In this document: piece by piece, positions 1 through 11,664 of the stretch
Layout of the letters: every line of letters starts with the position of its first letter
Position numbering within the stretch: the first letter of the stretch is position 1
Source of the DNA: Ifrita kowaldi
Taxonomy: Eukaryota; Chordata; Aves; Passeriformes; Cinclosomatidae
Direction: 5' to 3'
NCBI GenBank assembly: GCA_013398055.1
Contig: VZRS01015031.1
Span: 564,750-628,749, forward strand
DNA: 64,000 nucleotides
Position numbers and translations under genes: made by a program
Notes under the pieces: generated by a model
Told to the model about the DNA's origin: nothing
Seen by the model: the letters and a program-made list of their open reading frames with translations, nothing else
The model's database searches: none

Positions 1-3000
1 GACAAATCTTGAGACTGTTCTATCAGGAAGAGCATAGAGAATTAAAACACATTAGAAAATGCAATTTACCTGGGCACTTCTGAAGAATGTACCTTTGTTA
101 ACCAGACAACTCAATACAACTCTAAACTCATCCTACGTTACTTTTTCCCCAACTCTTATGACTCAGCTCAGTATTTTGATAGAAAAGCCCAACTGCCTAA
201 CTTTATTTCCCCCAAGAGGATAATTCCAGAAGTCTCTAGCCATAGCAGAGAAAATAATTAAAACAAAACAAACAGCAGGCTGCATGTACTTGTGTTATTT
301 TCCATCCTTCTCAGTTATCAGTGGTCTTGAAACATTGCAAAAGTTCTGTGGCTAACAAGGTTAATCTTAAAAAAAATAAAAATCATAATGTCTATCAAGG
401 GAAAGACCTATTTGTTTTACAGTTGATGCTTAAAAAAAAAAAATATTCCGATAATGCGGAAGAACATGTCTTGGAGCTGGGAGAGGCTGTCTCACCAAGG
501 AACCTCAGCCCCCAGCATTGGAGGCCTGGCATGAGACAGTAAACCACATGTTCCTTGGGATGAGTGATTATTAGTGACAAACAAAAGCAGTTTTGGCAAC
601 CCCAAACTTTCAACACTCATGAGTCAGGACCCCAACCAGTCAAAACTGAGAGATGTACAAAGAATGTGTTTTGTGTTGTTTTTATTTTCTTGCTGGTGGT
701 TCAGCATTTGGGGCTCACATTTTTGTTTTCTTTGTGAGATGTGAGACAGTGAACAAATTCTTGCTGTTGGGTGTTAGGGGTAAAAGGGCTGGTTATCGTG
801 ATACCTACAATGAAACCACAAAAGGTTGCAAACCCACATTGTTTATTTTGAACCTGAGCTTTCTTTCCATTTGCTAACCAATGATTCCTGATGGTTGTGG
901 ATATGTTTTTTAGCCATACTTAAGAGTTGCTTGGAAATTCTATCTTAAAAATGGAAAATGTGGTTCTCATAAAAATCAAAATTTACCACAGGAAGATGGT
1001 TTAATTTTTTTTTTCTGACAAGTTTCCATCAACTTGTAACATTTGTTTCCTCAAGTTGGGAGGATCCAGGGTGCTTGGTGAGTTGCTTGATAGAATCCAA
1101 ATGAAAAAAGAAAAGGGATTCATTTAGTATTAATATTAACCCATGTCCTCTGAAGTGCTAAAGGATTCTTTTTTGGGTTCTAGGGCCTAACTTTTCTTCA
1201 AAGAGTAGAGCTTTCCAGTTGCCATTCCAGGCTTTTGACATACTATTTGTCTTCTCTATGAGATGCATCACAGATATCTGTGGCTGTCGTATAGCATGGA
1301 GGTATGATCTGACCTGATAGCCTAGATAGTTGCCTGAGCTATAACTTCCCTAAAATACAGAATTCATGCTTCTTCCCATATTAGGAAGTGTGATGAGATT
1401 TGGACATACTCAGTTTTCTCATTAGACAGAAATTCCTGTTTTTCATTAGCTATGTCCATAGGTATTATTGAAGTTGTTTGCATAAAAGCATTTCTGCATA
1501 TAGATTGTTGAGAAAAGGTTCATTTTGCGTCCTCACAATATAGTTTTGTTATACAAAATGCTTCTTTTCTTTTTTTTTTTTTCTGATTACAAAAAGGACC
1601 AGATAGTAATTAAAGCAAATAATGTATTTCTGGATGAAATTTCAGATAAGCTAATATGTTCCAAAGTGCTTGAAATGTACTTGACTTTTTAACATCTTCA
1701 TAAACATGTGATGGCTTTTTGTTAAGGTAACTTCCCACTAAGCATCTGGAAGGCACTGGCAGTCACATTCCGTGACAAGAGAGTGCTGCTGCTGGGACTG
1801 AAGCCCCTTCACAGCGGGCGGCTCCAGTGACTGACGTGTCCCCCTTGGCTCCCCACACACCCCACTCACACAGTCAGACCAGGTTTCCTCAACAGTTCTA
1901 AACCACATTTCCCACAGCAGAGTCTCAAGCCTCTGGTTCTTTTTAGAAATTTTATCATGGTGCAGCAACGACTCAAGCTGGTGCCTTCAAGGAGGGACCC
2001 TGAACAAAGGAAACCCTATGTTTTTATACCCGTAGTGTCGATGTGCACAAAATTCTGGGTTCTTCCAGCTGAGTCCTTGGCTCCTCCCATGCGTCTGAGT
2101 GATTGGTTACCTGGCTGGTGCCACAGGTCCCTGTGCCCTTTGTTACACAAGGGATCAGCAGTCCATGGCCTCTTGCCCCAGCTCCTACCGCCCAGAGCTC
2201 AGCCTGCAGCTCCCACTGGATCTTCACACTGAGCTACCTAGGTTGAATGTATTCCTTAACAATCTTCAAATATTGTGGGAAAAAAAAAATCCCACAAGGA
2301 TCTCAGTTTGTTTCTCTCTTTTGTAAATGGCTAGATTTACAAGAAGATTTAGTCACCAAATTGCCTTGGCTCTCGCTATACCCACTGGAGGGAATAGAGG
2401 CATATCCAAAAGAAGATAAGGCAGCTCTCCCAAAGTTTGAATTGGCTTCTGTATGTACTTGTCCAGTTGCAGAGACAGTGGAAGGATTCTAAGGGTATGT
2501 CTACATTGCCAAATAAAAGAGAGCTGGGAAGTGAGTCCCAGTTATCCACAGTGCTGAAGAGCTGGCTTGCTCTCCATCACAGTTTCAGACATCCCTCAGA
2601 GGTTGTCTCCAGGGCAAACCTGCTATAAAGAGAGAGTTAGATTTGTGCGGTGAGGACAAAGACCCATCTGGACCTCAGATCCCAGTTCAGGCGTTTGCCT
2701 TCCTTCTTTCATCTCTTAAAATACCAAATTGTACAGAAGAGATAGAAATCTAACACTGAAATGTTGTAAAAATCAATGCTCTTTGAAAATCCAGCCCCAC
2801 ATACAAGTAAAGCCCTGTTTGTACTGTATCAACAATTCACTTTTCTTCTAATCAAATTTTTATGAACATTTGTCTAATTTGACATGATGGGTAGATCTAG
2901 GCTATTCATGAAGTCATCTGACAACAATGGCCTCTCATTTTCTGTGCCTCATATATTTGGAGGTTTGACTAGAGACCAAGAAATTAAATGAATCTGCAAT

Positions 3001-3494
3001 CAAAGTCAAGGGGAATTGCAAATAGTTCTTACCTTTAAAAACTTTGCTTGGGAAGTAACGTTAGATGGGCATGAGTGGGAAGGCACCTATATTTAAAATG
3101 CCCAGATTTTTAAAATCTTGGAATACTTGGGCTACAAAAGCTCTCAAGCAAAGGAGGATGAGAATGGTGATTCAGAAACACATTTCCAACCCAGTGGTTC
3201 TGTCGAGAAGAGACAATGTGATACATAATCCTAATCTGTTAGGTTTTCTATTGCCTGGCCATCCCTAAAGAAGAGCAGCAAGTGGTCTTTGACAGTATTT
3301 GAGATCAGACTCTCCTTTCATTTTTCAATCAATTAAATTAGTCGCAGTTCTGCTCCACCATAACAAAATTGCTACGCGGTTTCAACATGAATTGTTTTGA
3401 AATCGGTTTTGTTGTTCTTTGGACTGGTCCCCTGAACTCTTCCCTTTATCACTTCCTTCTTATTCCCCCTTCTCTCTTGTTGTCATGTGCAATC
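1..3494. other. Intergenic, unique AT-rich sequence
   Basis: Only short chance open frames are present on both strands. No repeat family, splice-bounded exon or RNA gene is recognised. Confidence 0.6.
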
Positions 3495-3970
3495 ATGTTA
3501 CAGCAATTAGTAGACACTGGCCTGGCAGTCATTATAAATTGCAAGTGCTTCTTATGCTTGGCAATTACATGCTGGTTATGCCAAACCAGGCAGGACTGTG
3601 TGACAAACCCATAACATCTGTGTCCTGCCCCATCATATCATTAGAATGTATATATTCACGGAGTATGGTGTGCTGTTGGCTGGGAGTCTGAACAACAAAC
3701 CATAAATAGGATAATGGCTTTCCTCAGTACATTATCATTATTCAGACAACAAAACCTCACTTGTTTTTGAGGACCTTTTTGGTTTCTCTAAATTTCTCCA
3801 TGGATATGGCTTGCTACTTGGGATTGATGACAGAGGTGCGCATTTGTTGTCGTCTTAACCACTAAAAGCCCTGTGCCCTGTCTGCGGTACAGGACATCCT
3901 CCCCGTGTCTCCTGTTACGTTTTCCGCCCAGCGCTGCACAGTCAGTCCTGGCTCTCTGTCAGGGGGACAG
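3495..3970 (+). repeat. Non-coding segment A, diverged duplicate of 9100-9590
   Basis: This segment shares ordered blocks with 9100-9590 in the same orientation. CAGGACTGTgTGACAAACCCA at 3591-3611 matches 9207-9227 with one mismatch. AACAAACCATAAATA at 3694-3708 equals 9306-9320. 'gataatgg-tttcctcagt' follows in both. 'tttctctaaatt' and TGATGACAGAGGTG at 3825-3838 equal the block at 9450-9463. Offsets of 5612-5625 bases stay nearly constant, so the copies differ by substitutions and small indels. No coding frame is shared. Its origin (local duplication or unrecognised ancient repeat) is unknown. Confidence 0.75.
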
Positions 3971-6150
3971 GCAGTCGCCAGCAGGTCATCTCCTCTCTGC
4001 TCGGGCGAGTTGTTTCAGCTATATGAGGGTGCTCTGTAAACAAGAGCAAACCCTGTTGCCTTGAGGCACGAAGAATGAATGTCTGTTACTTATTAGTGTA
4101 TTTTCACTCCAACAAATTTAACCTCTGATGCAACCAGGCACCTGTTAATTCCAGGGCTAAATGTAGCATGATTTTTAGACTCTCTAAACAAGGAGATAAT
4201 GAAGAGGTTGCTCAGCTTATTAGGTGGAAGGTGCTGACTATGGTGGAAGCCTTGGTGCATATGCATTCCCATACTTCCATTGGTAGGAAGCATTTTAGAC
4301 TTTGTAGGAAGACATGGGTACATTGATCTCAACCAGGTAAGAGGAATTTAAACAAAAGCTTTTCTATTAATTTCCTAGGTTTTAGTGATATTCAGTTTCT
4401 TTCAAGATTCATTTCATAGAAAGTTACTCAGTGTATTATGAGTGTCCACAAACTGCTCCATAGATTTTAAATAATACTGTAAATAATTACAGTAGCCAAA
4501 TACCAATGTTCTGACTATAATCTGCCGTTCAGTTTTGGGCCTCACACTGACGTGTATATAGCCCATATAGCAGCAGCTGAAAGTCAGATTAAAGCCTTTA
4601 AATATACATATATTTTTTTTTTTCACTCAGGGAATCCAAGGGAAGATTGGCAAATGTGTGTTGTATCACTAAACTGATAATGACGACAAGACTGCTGTCT
4701 GATCCCTAGCATGTGGGTCCCAGACCTTCCCTTCTATGAGCAGATGTCAGAGTGTATATTGCTCTGTCTCACCTCTTGTTGATCTGGCTTGGATAGCTGG
4801 AGCCTTTACGCAGCTGAGTACACTTTATGTTATCAAAAAAGCTGGGCTCCAGCCTCCCTCAACAGGAGGGGAAGTCCTCGCTTCAGCCTCAAGCTTCGAT
4901 TTCACAGACCGTGGCTGAGTTCGTGCACTTAGCTGAGCCTCGATGCATTTGCTCTCCTTTCTCGGTGCATACTTGGGAACCAAATGGTTTTGTCTTTGAG
5001 TCTCATACCTTTACTGAACAGAAGAGTAACGGTATTACACAGTATATTGCCCGTGATTCCCACACGCAGTTAGGTATTGAGTTAAGCCCATAGGGAAAGA
5101 TGCATCTCTTTTGGTGGAACTCGGTAGTAGTCCTTGAGCCTTGTTTTCATCACTAGCTATTGGTAATTTGGAAATCAAAAGAGAAAGGTTAAAAAATGCC
5201 ACCTGGGCTCTACCAACTGGCAACACTGGTACCAATAGTTAGCACATATGGAGCGGGCACTGGAGGGTGGTGTGGCCAAAGGACCCTTCCAAATGGAGGG
5301 TATAGAAGAAGCAGTGCCATTGTGGGATGGAAGAGTTCGTATGTGCAGAGATTAACTGTGCCGTGCTTCTTGTCTTCAGGCTGACAGAACTAGTTGAGAT
5401 GTACCTGGCCATACAGTAATTTAGAGAAATATTTAGTATCCTGGGCAGAAAATGCTTCCTATCACAGCCCTTACACAACATTCAGATTTTGAAGGAACAT
5501 GCCTTTCAGCTTTACCTTCATCAGAACATTTTAGAGACTTCTTTAATCAGATGGTATTGCCTGTAAGAAAAGATATATTCAAATATTCAGGAGTATTTTA
5601 GACAGCCTATTCTAAGGATGGTGTTTAGAGGAGAAGTGACACAGTTACGACCTGCAGATTGCCTAAGTGTTTTTGGGGTAATTACATACTTGTATGCCTT
5701 GTTTTTACCATTGTGTTTCAGTAGCAACAGTTAATTGGTTCATCCTTGAAAACCCTCATACTCACTCTTCCCTGCCACTAGCATTGCTGGTTCCTGATGG
5801 TGGGCAGCTATCCTGTTCATTTGCTGATAAATATTGTGAAAAAAGATGAGCCTAAAGTGCCAGATTGAAGAGCAAATGCATTTAGTCATCTGTGAAGATG
5901 ACAGAAGTAAACTCTTGACAAGCAAAATGAATCATGCATAGGAATGATTTTTTTTTAAACTGCAGTCTTTCACAGAGTTTAGTCCCACAAGAGAGAATTA
6001 AAAAGCACTTGAATGAGATGGAGAAAAGGCCATTTACTTACCTATAGACACCATCAGCACACTGGGCATGGCCTGATGGCTGAACTGAAGGGATGTGGGT
6101 CACAGAACAAGGCTGAGCTGCCAGGACAAGAAGTGGAATAGGAAGAGGGG

Positions 6151-6180
6151 ATTGAGAGCACTTGAGAGCACTTGAGAGCA
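6151..6180. repeat. Three copies of a 10 bp unit (CTTGAGAGCA)
   Basis: ATTGAGAGCA, CTTGAGAGCA and CTTGAGAGCA are tandem, followed by 'gttctc'. It is a minor simple repeat in otherwise unique sequence. Confidence 0.9.
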
Positions 6181-8456
6181 GTTCTCAGGTAGAAACTGGA
6201 GTGAAAAACTGGCTGGAACAGAGGAGAGAGAGAAAAAGACAGAAAGATGTTCTCAACTCCAAAAAAGATTGATGGCATGTGACTATGGGGGCAGCTGGCA
6301 TCAAAGGCAACAAATGCAGATGCAAAGATAATTGCATGCCTCAGAGGAAAGACAATGACATAATTGGTCAGAACTTCATGCACCCCAGAAGGATGTGGAG
6401 GACATCAGAAGGGTTTGCAATGCGCTATGGGAATCCTGAGAGAAGCAAGTGGATGGGGAGGCCTTTGTTTTGTCCTGTCTTGGTATTCTGTCTTGTAGCT
6501 GGCCAAGCCAGCAGTACTGTTGGCTCTGGTAGCGTGCATGAGAAGAGATGACTGAGAGCCTTCAGGGGCTTGCACAGTGGGTGTGTTCAGGTGGGATGTG
6601 CTGAGTGGACCCAGGAAAGCTGTAAATTTGGGGTTTCACATCAGTGTTTGCTCCTGGCACATCACTTTCCCCCCTGCCAGGCCTGCCTTGGCCTCCCTGC
6701 ACCCTCTCTTATGCTGGTGTTGGGTCTTGCAGCCCTGTGGCTGCTCCCTTCCGCTGCTCGAAAGTTACTTTAGCAAACATAGTTTAAGAGAACCTGATTT
6801 GCTGTGGGAGAGCACACTTTCATGCTGGCCTGGTGCCCTCACAGAGCTGGGCACGGGGTTGCTGCCAGGAAGGTGGAAGGCTATCGGTTGCTGGGGAGGA
6901 AGTGAAGTTTCCAAAGAAAAACTTTTGGCCCATCAATATAGGCTTCCAATGACACAGCAAATGCAAAGTTACTGGTAGTGGAGTGAGAAACCAAGCCACC
7001 AGGCAGACCTCTAAACGTTTTTTCAGAAAACTTTCAAGTGGGTGTTTTTAAGGCCAGGCATGCACTCTTAGCCCTTTTGTTGTCAGAGTGAGCTGCCAAT
7101 AAAACATGGCTCTCAAAATGGATAGCCCACTTGAGACATTGAGGTCCTTTTGGAGCATAAAGTGATAAAATTGCAGGACAGGGTTCAAGGTTATTATTTT
7201 TCTTGAGGCTTTGAATGGCAAACTGTGGATTTATTATTCTGTATCTTCAGTCAGCACTTTTCAATGCACTTAGAGGCAGCTATCAGAAAACCAGATGGAT
7301 GGAAGACACACTCTTCTTGTGTTATGACACATCCTGCCCATGCCAGGAAATTTCCATGCCAAAATAGCTATATGCAGGCTCTAGCAGTTCAGGGGATCAT
7401 GATGCTGTATCTGGAAGCAGGGATGGACAAGGGGTTTTTTTGATATGAATCAACACCAACCATCTCATGCTCAGTTTCTAGGTATCTTAATTCTTACCCT
7501 ATCCGCCCACGCCATCGCACTCTGCCTTTGCTTGAAACCTGCCTAGTCACAGTATCGGTCAAATTTACTCAGATTGAAAGCAAGCAGTGGAGGGGAGGGG
7601 GCAGAAATTCAGAAAATGGCATGTGCCCACCACCCCAGGGCAATAGCAATGTGTGATCCCTCATGGCAGGAAACCTGGAAACTTTCTGTCCTTGATGTGC
7701 CACTTCCTTCACTGCATGAGATTTGTTCATAGCAATTCACGCTGACATGCAAAAAGAGACCATGGGTCAGCGCAAGAATCATTCTGGGCAAACAACTTCC
7801 AAACTGGTCTCAATGAAATTAGTCATTTAGATTCTCCGTGGATATTAATTTTGAAGAAAAGTTGGCTAATATGGAAGAACATGTTTCTCAGGTGCACACC
7901 TTCATCTTTGGAAGCCTGATAGAAGGCTGGAGATTACAAAAATACTCAGGACTTGAAGAACCAGTCAAATTAATGGTGACAAGTAATAGCTCTAATTGCT
8001 CAAAACGTGACTCCAGCAAATCAAGACTCTTGCTCAAGAATCATCAGGCTCTCAATATCATTACTACCAAACTACTTTAATTTTTGTCCTTTATGCTCAC
8101 ACGCTTTCCCCTTTGTTCCCTTGTGGTTTTCCTCCTGTGATCTCCCTGTGATTACAAGGGCTTTCAGATGAAAGTAGGTGGAATTCTCAGGTAATAAATA
8201 ATGTGATTCTAGAGTCTAGGACTTTAAGAAAACAACCAAACACGCTCAGTCCCAACCATTAAACCACAAATACTGGCCACACTTCAAGAGTAATTTAGGA
8301 GTTTGGATTTTTGTTTCCAAGTTGTCAGAAAGTGATGTTGAAGCCCTCTGAAACAGAACACTGTCCAAATAACTCCTCAGAAACTGCCAAGGAAAGCCAT
8401 TAGGAAAGTCTGGGGATAGGCATATCTGAACTTTCTCTGATTCCACCATCCCCAAG

Positions 8457-8488
8457 TTGGATAACCAAGAACTTGGATAACCAAGTGC
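8457..8488. repeat. 16 bp tandem duplication
   Basis: TTGGATAACCAAGAAC is directly followed by TTGGATAACCAAGTGC (two mismatches at the end). Confidence 0.9.
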
Positions 8489-9099
8489 CATCACACTTTT
8501 GAACAGATGAGTCTTCATTCCTCTGTGTAGATTTTGTGTTAGCCGATCTCAGTCATCTTCATCACCCCTGACTCATTTTGCAGTCAATGAAGAAGCACTT
8601 CTATGGAGATATTAATCTCCATGACACTTAAAATAGTCAAAAGAAGAGGGTGGATAACAGTAATAGGAGCCTAACTCAAAAGTTGACTACTACATGGAAC
8701 TGATGTAAAGCTAGGTGAGATGCAAGGCACAGCCAGTGTCTGTATTTCCATTGCTGAAAGCAGGTGAGAAAGCACAGGATACTTTGTGAGGAGTTATAAA
8801 CACTGAATTTTTTCTTGGGTTCATTTCTGTTGTGCAGACATGGTGTGCTTGCAAAATACCACATTGCTTCTGAGTGGCAATAACTGGTTGATAGCTGTTG
8901 ATGGAATCTGTGAATCTTGTTTCAAGAACCCTGCAGACACTACCCATCACTTGCAGGTGTTTTCAGATAAATTGGTTGGCTCTTCACCTGGCCAAATGAA
9001 ACACACTATGTGTCCTGACATTTTTAGCTCTCATTTAGTTCTCTTAAATTTGAGTTCTTGTTTCTTGGAACAGGTTTGCAAAGCCTCCTTTGGACCATC

Positions 9100-9590
9100 T
9101 TACAGAATTAAAACACTGCAAGTTAGCTGATACTGGCTTGGCTTTCAGTGAAGTTCTAACTGATTTTGTATACTCAGTGAGTACACCCAAGTTAAAACAA
9201 ACTGTACAGGACTGTATGACAAACCCACAGAGGTGGCCCAACCTGTTACAGTGTTACAACCTGTATTTCTCAATATACAGTACCATGTCCGCTCTGACCC
9301 TGAAAAACAAACCATAAATAAGATAATGGATTTCCTCAGTGGAGTATGATTACAGAGACAAAACCTCTGTTATTTTGAGGACATTTTAGTTTCTCTAAAT
9401 TACCTCATAGACACTTTGGTCTTTTGACTGTCATTTTCTGCTAAGAACTGATGACAGAGGTGTGTATTTTAACCACCAAAAACTCCCCGGACTCTTTTTG
9501 GTACCTCACATCCTCCCTAAGTTTCCTCTTAGCAGGTCTGCCCCATGATGCACACACAGCTTGCCCTTCTGTATGCAGGCAGGAAGAGGC
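9100..9590 (+). repeat. Non-coding segment B, diverged duplicate of 3495-3970
   Basis: This is the partner of segment A, in the same orientation about 5.6 kb downstream. Beyond the anchor blocks, both copies share the order 'acaaaacctc...ttttgaggac', 'tttctctaaatt', 'tgatgacagaggtg', 'aaccacyaaaa' and 'acatcctcc'. The match fades before about 9100 and after about 9590. It bears none of the hallmarks of CR1 or LTR elements. Confidence 0.75.
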
Positions 9591-10194
9591 ATGACAAATT
9601 ACTTTCTTTGGCTTGTGCTTGATACTTTTGGGAACCAGGCCACAAAATCATACCTCAATGAGAAAGAAGAACCTCATCCTTTCTTATCTCTTTCACCAAG
9701 GGGGAATCAGTCATTGCCTCTTTAGGTTCCTCCTTCGCATCCGTGGTTCACCAGCAGAAGTCCCTGATTTCACCTTATCGGGGGATTGAGCCTTGGAAAA
9801 AAAGGAGAACTCCATGTTGAGGAGGTATAAAAAAACAGAAATGGAAAGGGATGCAGATGCTTGTAAGCTTTTGGTCTTTAGGAGAGGGGCCCAAACTCTG
9901 AGGTGATCACTCTGGACATTCTCTGTTATGGAGTTACAGGCCTTCTCTTGGCATCAAGGATCAAACGCTCTTGGGAAGCCACTTCCACCTAGTCAGCAGG
10001 AAGGACTAGGGATGCGGGGGTGCCTTAGAATCCCATTCATAGTAATCTTAATCTGTTTTTTTTCTAAATCTATGTTATTTCCATAACACAGCCAGAGTGT
10101 TGTGGGATCAATGGCTAAGCCAACAGATCTTCAGTCAAGGGCGGCAGGGAGCTACATAAATAATGATCATTGAACCCTGGGATGGAGAAATCAT
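9591..10194. other. Intergenic, unique sequence before the CR1 pair
   Basis: I see no gene or repeat. The CR1 similarity begins gradually near 10195, so the last few tens of bases may already belong to that element. Confidence 0.5.
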
Positions 10195-11664
10195 CAGTAC
10201 CAGTATAATACAGGCTGTGGAATGAAAAGATTGGGAGCAGTCCTGAGGAGAAGGACTTGGGGATATTGCTGGATGAAAAATTGGACGTAAGTCAGCAACA
10301 TGTGCTTGCAGCCTACAAAGCAACTGTGTTGTGGGCTGCATCAAAAGCAGAGAGGCCAGCAGGGTGGGGAGGCAATTCTGGCCCTCTATGTTGCTTTCAT
10401 GAGTCCTATGTTGAGTACGGTCCCCAGCTCTGGCTTTCCCAGCACAAGAAGGACATGGACCTGTTAGAGTGAGTGCAGAGGAGGGTCACTAAGATGATCT
10501 GAGGGATAGAACACTTCACTTATGAGGAAAGGCTGAGATAATTAGGTTTCTTCAGCCTGGAGAAGAAAAGACTCCAGGGAGACCTTATAGTAGCCTTTTA
10601 GCCCCTAAAGGGGGCTAATAAGAAAGACAGGGATAAAATTTTTAGCAGAGTCTGTTGAGATAGGACATGGGTTAATGGTATTAATCAAAAAAAGGGTCAA
10701 TTTAGACTGCACATAAGGAAGAAATGTTTTATGATGAGGGTGGAGAAATGTTGAAACATGTTGCCCAGAGAAGTTCAGGATGCTCCATCACTGGAAATGA
10801 TGGGAATTGAATAGAAAAGAAAAGAACAGAATAGATTGTTCAGTTGGAAGGGACCTACAACGATCATCCACACAACCGCCTGACCAGTTCAGGGCTGACC
10901 AAAAGTTAAAGCATACAATTAAGGGCATTGTCAAAATGCTTCTTAAACTCGGACAGGCTTGGGGCATCCACCACCTCTTTAGGAAGCCTGTTCCAGGGTT
11001 TGATTACTCTTTCGGTAAAGAAATGCTTCCTAATGTCCAGTCTAAACCTCCCCAACACTGGTTTCAACCATTTCAACACATTCTATTATTAGATCCCAGG
11101 CAGAAAAGCTCAGACCTCCCTCTCCCTTTCCCCTGCTCAGGAAGCTGTAGAGAGCAGTGAGGTCACACCTCAGTGTCCTTCTCTCCAAACCAGACAAGCC
11201 CAAATAATTATAGCTGCTCCTCATAGGACATTCCTTCCAGCCCTTTTATCAGTTTTGTTGCCCTCCTCTGGGTGCATTCGAGTACCTTAATGTACTTCTT
11301 AAGTTGTGGGGCCCAGAACTATGTGCAGTACCCCCAGGTGGGGCTGCACCAAGACTGAATACAGTGGGGTAATCACCTCTCTTGCCTGGTTGGAGATGCC
11401 ATGTTTGATGCACCCCAGGATGTGTGTTGCCCTCTTGGCTGCCGGGACACAGCTGGCTCACACTATACCTCTGCCAACCAGCATTCCCCAGATCCCTTTC
11501 TGCAGGGCTGTTCCCCTGAACAGTGCTCAGGGTCAGGTTAGATGTGGCTTCAAGCAACCAGACTGAGTGGAAGATGTCCCTGCCCACGTGGGGGTGTTGG
11601 AACTAGATGATTTTTAAAGGTCCCTACCAATGCAAACTATTCAGATTCCATGGTTCTGTGATTC
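10195..11664 (+). mobile_element. CR1 LINE 3' fragment (+ strand), split by an inverted CR1
   Basis: The left half (10195-10805) reads the C-terminal end of CR1 ORF2 in decayed form. It includes 'VEYGPQLW...QHKKDMDLLE' at about 10401-10470, 'EERLR-LGFFSLEKRRLRGDL'-like remnants, and then 3' UTR sequence ending at 'gatgctccatcactggaaatg'. The 3' UTR resumes at about 11529 with 'gggtcaggttagatgtgg' and ends with the typical 'ttggaactagatgatttttaaaggtccctacc' and a TTCTGTGATTC tail at 11664. Stops and frameshifts show it is inactive. Confidence 0.8.
10811..11525 (-). mobile_element. CR1 LINE 3' fragment (- strand), nested in the + strand CR1
   Basis: Read on the - strand this is a 5'-truncated CR1. 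Its 3' tail is the AGAATAGA-type octamer region at 10811-10845, followed by 'ggaagggacctacaa', the 'gcatccaccacctct' block and the ORF2 end, including 'gccctcctctgggtgcattcg' and 'ccaggtggggctgcacc'. It sits exactly where the surrounding + strand CR1 is interrupted, so it was inserted later. A rightward-reading 117-residue open frame across it is antisense to the element and not a gene. Confidence 0.8.

Larger units (their letters stand above)
3971..9099. other. Intergenic sequence between segments A and B
   Basis: Mostly unique, moderately AT-rich DNA with the two small tandem repeats at 6151 and 8457. An open frame of 133 codons at 6577-6978 has no recognisable domain and no supporting splice context. 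Confidence 0.6.

Noticed and set aside
6151..6180. CRISPR-like or phage-like repeat array
   Set aside because: Three adjacent decamers without spacers in a eukaryotic sequence are simple slippage. No bacterial genes or operons occur anywhere in the window.
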